Position numbers and translations under genes: made by a program | Shown: in pieces, positions 58,202 through 64,000 of the stretch | Layout: each line of letters opens with the position of its first letter | Position numbering within the stretch: the stretch's first letter is position 1 | NCBI GenBank assembly: GCA_026745465.1 | Contig: JACYXH010000177.1 | Span: 472,759 to 536,758 of the forward strand | Length of the DNA: 64,000 bases | Reading direction: 5' to 3' | Source: Lota lota | Lineage: Eukaryota; Chordata; Actinopteri; Gadiformes; Lotidae | Notes under the pieces: generated by a model | The model's database searches: none | What the model was told of the DNA's origin: nothing | Seen by the model: the letters and a program-made list of their open reading frames with translations, nothing else

Positions 58202-61200
58202 CTGTGGAGGCAATACAAATAAAGCGGAAATAAGAAGTTAAAACCAGGTTTGTTTAATTTATTTTGACATTAAGCACTATGGACCAACAGAAGACACGCC
58301 CAACACAAAGGTTGACCCACCCAAGGAGCACTTTGAAAAAAAACACAGACCTCACCATGGGAACACCTTACTGATCAGTATTAGAACAGTGAAGGCAGAA
58401 CAGGAAAATGTATTACCTTTCTAACCTGGTCTTATACTGTGTATGTGTACTCTATATCAGTTTTAAAGTAAAAATACACCATGTTTGTGGTGATGGTGGT
58501 CACAGACACATAAAAATCATTCATACTCCCTTCACTGATCTTGACCCACTTTTAGGCAGCCAAACGACTTATTCAGATGCCTTCAATGGATAAAGGCAGC
58601 CCCGTACTCCCTTTGGTGGAAGGCTTGGGGTCGCCTGTTTCAATCATTACATTCAGTGAATTACATCACAGACGCCACAACGCTTCCAGTCAAATGTTAC
58701 ATGTTTAATACTTGATAAGATTAAGTATTATTGGAGCACAGTGTAACAGATCACATGTTTGATCCTTCACTTTATATACATACGCATCATCCCTTCTAGC
58801 CACCTTTGACATTAATAAATAGTTGATGTCTTCCTAATTCAGCTCTGAGCAAAATTAACAGCTAACCTGGAGAAGCCTTCAAGTTGTTGATAGTTTCACT
58901 TCTTGGAATTCCATAGTACAAGATAACACCATCGGCTAGATTGATTCTAAGTTCTGCTTGACCTGGATAAGGCTTGTTACGCATCGATAGAAAAAAAAAA
59001 AGTACCTAGCTAGGGAGCAAAATCAGGCCTCTTGGTCTGGGTTGAAAATGCCTGGATCAATCTGGTCTTTTCCAGCCTGGTCTGGTCTGGACTGAAAATG
59101 GAAAATTTCCAATTAAGTTTTCTCATCCGGTTTGATGTGTTCTTCCTCGATATGTCTCTTAGTCACTTGTATATCTGGTCTACCTGTGGATAGGAAGAGA
59201 GGGCCTTTAATAACGTCTATAGATTCCTGCAAATTTCTTCGCAATATTTTACGAAGCACTTACGGTTTTGATACGTTCAAAGTACATAGATATAAAGACA
59301 GGAGAAACAAACAATACAAAAGACACCATTGAATAACGGCATAGAGAAGATCTCTATGCTTTTGTTGAATAAGTGTGTGATGAGAAGGAGTGTGATGATG
59401 AGAATTTGGCATAAAGTACATTTTCATTGAACACTGTCTTTCATGCAGTCTATCATTCAATGTATTTGGTGCCTGGCAGATTAAGTTGTTCTGCTTATAA
59501 ATTGGCATCTTTTCAGTAGCAGTGGTTTATATTACAAAATCCGGATTGGTTTATAGTACACCGTTTTGTCAGGAAAGCTGGGATCTAAATGTAAAGCACC
59601 TAATCAATTGCTTTTCTCATGACTTTACAGCACATTTTAATGTGGAGGAAATCTATATTGTTCTATAAAATACTCATAATAGGTTACATTTTGTCCACGG
59701 TGAAGCAGCAGACATCCTGTGTTGATCAGGGTCTATAAGTCAAAGCTTTGTCAGCTAGACTACCCCAAGACTAAGATAGTGTGAGCAACTAAAGTGAATA
59801 CAATGGACGGGTTTGAGGACTCTATCAAGTCATTAAATATAGGATCTTGACACTATCTTTTCACCTAATCACCGTTTTATGGCAGTTTGATGGCTTCCAA
59901 CCTACTAATTTGTGTTTTGTTAAAACACTCCTCTATACACAACCAGGGGCTATGTACAGGTATTAACCATTGTGAACAATTGTACTGATAACTGCTGAAC
60001 CACTGCCAAAATTGCCTTGTTTTGATCTAACATATGCATGCTAGGATTGTGTGAGTTCAGCTACCAGTTTTTTTTTTTTTTAACAATATACTAGGTCAGG
60101 CCTGGCTCAGTGAGATGTTTTACAGGGACACAACTCTAGGCCAGGAGAAGAAAACCACTGTGTCATTACAGCTTGCTGAAAGGAAATTGTGCTGTAGTGG
60201 AAAGTGGGTCAAGCTCGTCACTCTTAGTCTCAAAAGGCTGGCCTCATTTTCATCCACCAACTCAGCTTCTACTACTTTGTTAGTGAGTCAGCAAGCCATG
60301 AGGCTATATATTTCCATATACTAAATTATAACATGCACCAACTCAAGTCAGTCATGAAGCAACTGGCCCGTGATTATGGCTGTTTGAAACACATACCCCT
60401 TGAAATGTGATTGAACCAAGACATTTTTCTAAACTATATCTATAGTGTGAGTCTTAACTAGATGTGAACTAACAATGCTTTCATGTCATGTTCATGTTCT
60501 ATATTATTTCCTTTAAAAGGGAACAAGGATGCAGGAATAACAGTCTTTAACGGTACGGTATTTGGAAAGCTGATCTGCTTTGCTTCATTTTTGCCAAACT
60601 GGCATACATTTTATTATGAAAACTTTGACCTGTCTCCTGGGGGAAAAATGAAGTTCAAGCAATTTAAAAATAGGGGTTTAATTCTCACATTTACCATCAA
60701 TCTGTAGTGGCCTAGAATAATAGTGGATGCTGATGTTGAGCAGCCATTTTAAGGAAACAAGCAGCTAATATCATTTGTTGAAAACAAATACATCGACAGT
60801 GGTAATAAATGCGTTATACAAATTGCAAAACATATGCCAATAAGTGAAAAAAGGATGATAACGCATGAAATGAGTAACCATTCACGACGTGCCGCAAGAT
60901 GCCAGAACAAGCGGATCCCTCACGCCAGGTGCGTACGATGCTCATCGTTTAGAAAACACTTTGGAGACCCAGAGTGGTCGAGATATACGACCACTACATA
61001 TTGTGGCAAGAGAATATTTGTCCATCATGGGCCATAATGTTAACATGTGTGCAAGTAGTACTGATTTTACACTGAATATGTTAGCGATCCGTAACTCCTG
61101 CCAAAACATACCCAATAGAGGCTACGCAGTGGCTTGAGTAGGAGGGGAGACACAGTAGCCAGGCCTGTTTACATAGAACTCCACAGCATGTAGACATGTA

Positions 61201-61549
61201 CACCTATGGCGCTGGGCTGGGTGGTTAGATAACACAGCCGTTTAGGACTTGTATAGGTCACATACATTGCATAGCAGCTATTCCTGGCTCCCGCAACATC
61301 GCCTGACATCATGTTTATGAATTCAAAACCGTAAATACATCGTTCGATTTTGCGCAGTTGGCTAACGTTAGCACATTTGCTAGTTACAGAAGACTGTCAA
61401 GAGAAAATACTTGGCCAGCAAGGCTAAATCCAACTGATATGACCACTGCACAAGGAAAATCACGAGCATATAGACAACCGACCAAACTATTACATTTACA
61501 AGGGTACATAACGAATACATCCAATAGATTTAGATTTAATTATACTTAC
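58202..61549. other. Probable first intron of bmal1
   Basis: No exon or known repeat is recognised. A RORE-like TGACCCACTTTT (plus strand; AAAGTGGGTCA on the sense strand) lies at 58554-58565. The sequence is otherwise AT-rich and unremarkable. Confidence 0.5.
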
Positions 61550-61620
61550 ATTAGATACAAGGTGAAAGGTCTGTCCATTGTAAAACGCTAAGTAAAATGT
61601 AATTGCAACCTTACAACTGT
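61550..61620 (-). other. bmal1: Candidate noncoding first exon of bmal1
   Basis: A strong donor (GTAAGTAT on the minus strand, 61549 downward) sits about 95 bp downstream of the paired ROREs. The 5' limit is not visible. If spliced to 58201, a short upstream ORF starting at 61591 would end in that exon before the ATG at 58183. Confidence 0.4.
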
Positions 61621-61642
61621 GACACAGACGCTTTTCAATCGG

Positions 61643-61692
61643 TGACCTAGTTTCTCTTCCCCGTCATGCTTGTCGGACCACTAACCTAGTTT
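61643..61692 (-). promoter_or_regulatory. Paired ROREs of the bmal1 promoter
   Basis: On the minus strand AAACTAGGTCA (61653-61643) matches the RORE consensus exactly. AAACTAGGTTA (61692-61682) differs by one base. The mammalian BMAL1 promoter likewise has two ROREs that bind ROR activators and REV-ERB repressors. CCAAT motifs at about 61,695, 61,737 and 61,786 lie just upstream. Confidence 0.72.
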
Positions 61693-61699
61693 TTCAACC

Positions 61700-64000
61700 A
61701 ATGGACTTATGGGAACTACAATGCGCAGCTCTCTAGCCAATTAGAAATAAGTTCAGCAAAGAAAAATATGACGGGCGTGTCCATAGGCCAATGAAAGTCA
61801 GCCGGGAAGGGAACGTAACATTTGGTTGTGTATGTAAAATAGAGTTTTTGGCAACTGTGGTATCTGGTGCGTGCGCCATCGTGTGTGCTGTCTTTGTACA
61901 TCATTTTTTCGAATGGATGTAGGCCGAGTAATTTTACCACAAAAACGCCGGCATAAAACACATTATTCATTAGCTTTAATGTTTAAATTACATATCTTAG
62001 CTGTCTGTGTTATTAAGCCTACCTACTCCGTTATGTTGCACTGCTGAGGAAGCCATTAATGACTTCTACACGTTCTCTAACGCGCATGACAACTACAATT
62101 AAAACTTGCGCAAGCATCTTTTTTGGTCCATACAAACAATGACCACATGTAAATGCACAGTAATGGTACAGTCTTGCATGACTCATTTTCTGCTCAGATA
62201 TTAAGAGATGTTGGTATTTGTTGCATACTATTATTTTATGTATTTATTAAACATGTATTATTTGCTTCTAGTAGTGTAGTTTAACAATAAAGATGGCAAT
62301 CCAAAAAAAGTGTTCATATTTTATTAAACAAATACAGTAGTTACTAGTTTGTCTAAACATCTGAAACGGACTACACAAATTGAAGAAGGTGCAAACTATA
62401 GGGTCTGAGAAGAGAAGAGCTAGACCTTGATGTGTTTTTTTTTTTTACATGCTAACATAGGCTCACATCCACCCACACTCTCTACTCTGCCACAGAAGGT
62501 GATCGGGTTTGTAGGTCCAACCTGCAAGGCAACAGCCAACTCTTCATGCTGGATGATGAGGGGCTGAGGATCAAGCCATCACTTGAGATGCTGCTGAGTT
62601 TATCAAACTATGCGGTCAACTGTAGATCATAAATGTGTTCAAATTTTTAAGGAAACCATCCCCATTATTTGCCTATATGCACAGTAATATACATGCTTGA
62701 GCCATCATCATTGAACAGCTTGCAATGGTTTAATTGGGAGATTTTGTTTTTCCTATAAACAAGTTCCAAATGATATAAAACCAAGAAATATATTATCTCG
62801 ATTGATTAGGCCTATTTGTAGTCAGTGTATAGTTCATATTTTCTGAATTGATTCTGCTTCTTAATATCCACACATACTCTTACTGTATATTTAGTTAGTG
62901 CCAAAAGATAGCAATGTTGAGACGTATTATAAGCCTACCAACAACAGTGAGCTGAAATTTTAATTTCTAATATTAACATTATTCACTTTATTATGTTATA
63001 GGTCTATGTTTGTTTATCAGTAGTGGAAAATAAGCAATAAACATCAAATTTAAACAAATAAAAATCAAGCGTGAACATCTCTGTGGATACAACAGATGGC
63101 ACTGTTGAGTTGTCCTTTAACATATGAAATAATAACGTATTAACAAATTGATAACACAAATAATGATGTAATTGCAAAATATGTATATCTTTTGAAATGT
63201 CTGAAAATGTTTAAAACTATTAAGGCCTATTTTAAGAATAATCATGAAAGAAGAAAGAAAAGCGTAACTTTTCAATGTGTTTTTCCTGAAACAAGTTTGG
63301 GCAGAAAAACGTAAATAATAGTGATCTAAACATACAAAAAAAATGCATTGATGATTTGGCCTATTTTGGGGAAGAAAAGTTGGTAGCACGCCCCTACAGG
63401 CAGGTGATCATTGTGGGTAAAGGACACGCGGTAGAGATAGAGCACAAGGGAGCGTCCGCGCGAGCCTCGGAGAAACGACGCACATCTATTTTTGTATTAG
63501 CCGCGTGCAGTTGTGCTAACGCTATTCAAATAAGTGTACAGTTTGGCTTTTATCCACCCGAATTGGGACATTGTTGCGGATAATCTTCCCATAGGTCAGA
63601 TAACGTAAGTAACCTACAGTGACTGTTTTTCTTTTTATTATTACTTTCAAATAAGCCTGGTCGTAAACTTTACATGTTTTATTAATGGATATCTAATATA
63701 GCCTACCTTTGTTTTATTTAAAGTTACAAGTAGAATTGAGTTACGCTAACTGAATAGAATTAACACAAAACCCCACACACCGCGGGCTAGGTTTGCATAG
63801 ACTGATCTACAGGTGTGTCACTGTAATGTTCCGAATACCTGAGCGTAACAAACTATCTGGAGCAATTGGTCAAAACTAACGATTCAATTGCTATTATGAG
63901 TTTAAAAATATAAAAAATTTGATCGATATGTTGTTCTCTAGAAGTGTATAAGGGCTGCTATAGGCCTACTTAGATGCATTCTGAACTGACGCTGAATTCA
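61700..64000. other. Region upstream of bmal1; no gene recognised
   Basis: AT-rich DNA. Two weak candidates are noted under findings: an open exon-like stretch at 62496-62632 and a GC-richer block ending in a donor at 63604. Nothing else is recognisable. Confidence 0.5.

Overview
This looks like nuclear DNA from a teleost (ray-finned) fish. Several vertebrate genes are split by canonical GT-AG introns. Very long CA/GT microsatellites are dense throughout, and the interspersed repeats are typical of fish: L2- and I-type LINE ends, a tRNA-derived SINE, hAT elements and a Ty3/gypsy element. Seven protein-coding genes can be read. There are no bacterial, plasmid or CRISPR features.

Layout. (1) 1-9,997, plus strand: the last two coding exons of a polypeptide GalNAc-transferase, probably galnt18, behind a long intron that fills 1-5,750. 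(2) 9,998-20,782: repeat-rich intergenic DNA with a 5'-truncated I-clade LINE flanked by target-site duplications (TSDs), an LTR-like block, a decayed hAT, and a damaged gypsy element with both LTRs at 17,476-20,782. (3) 21,254-22,297, plus: pyurf and pigy on what appears to be one bicistronic mRNA. (4) 22,814-24,688, minus: a lysine-rich 572-residue protein I cannot name, convergent with pyurf/pigy. (5) 29,331-30,108, plus: parathyroid hormone, with a CRE-like site and TATA box. (6) 36,163-44,085, plus: btbd10, seven exons; the first coding exon was not found. (7) 47,520-58,201, minus: bmal1 (arntl), 17 coding exons totalling 619 codons from MADQ, with paired RORE sites near 61,643-61,692 marking the likely promoter.

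The PTH, BTBD10 and BMAL1 neighbourhood matches human 11p15, where GALNT18 also lies. PYURF/PIGY is on a different human chromosome (4q), so its position here reflects fish-lineage rearrangement. The genes do not form one pathway: Golgi O-glycosylation, a mitochondrial methyltransferase chaperone plus ER GPI-anchor synthesis, a calcium hormone, a BTB signalling adaptor, and the core circadian activator.

The points most worth a second look are splice sites reshaped by microsatellites. The last bmal1 intron has no sense-strand adenine between about -142 and the acceptor AG. btbd10 exon 4 has a TACTAAT branch-site candidate about 135 nt upstream with no AG in between. Also notable are the paired ROREs, the in-frame N-terminal extension of bmal1, the unnamed lysine-rich gene, and a 38-bp perfect palindrome next to a 27-bp tandem repeat.
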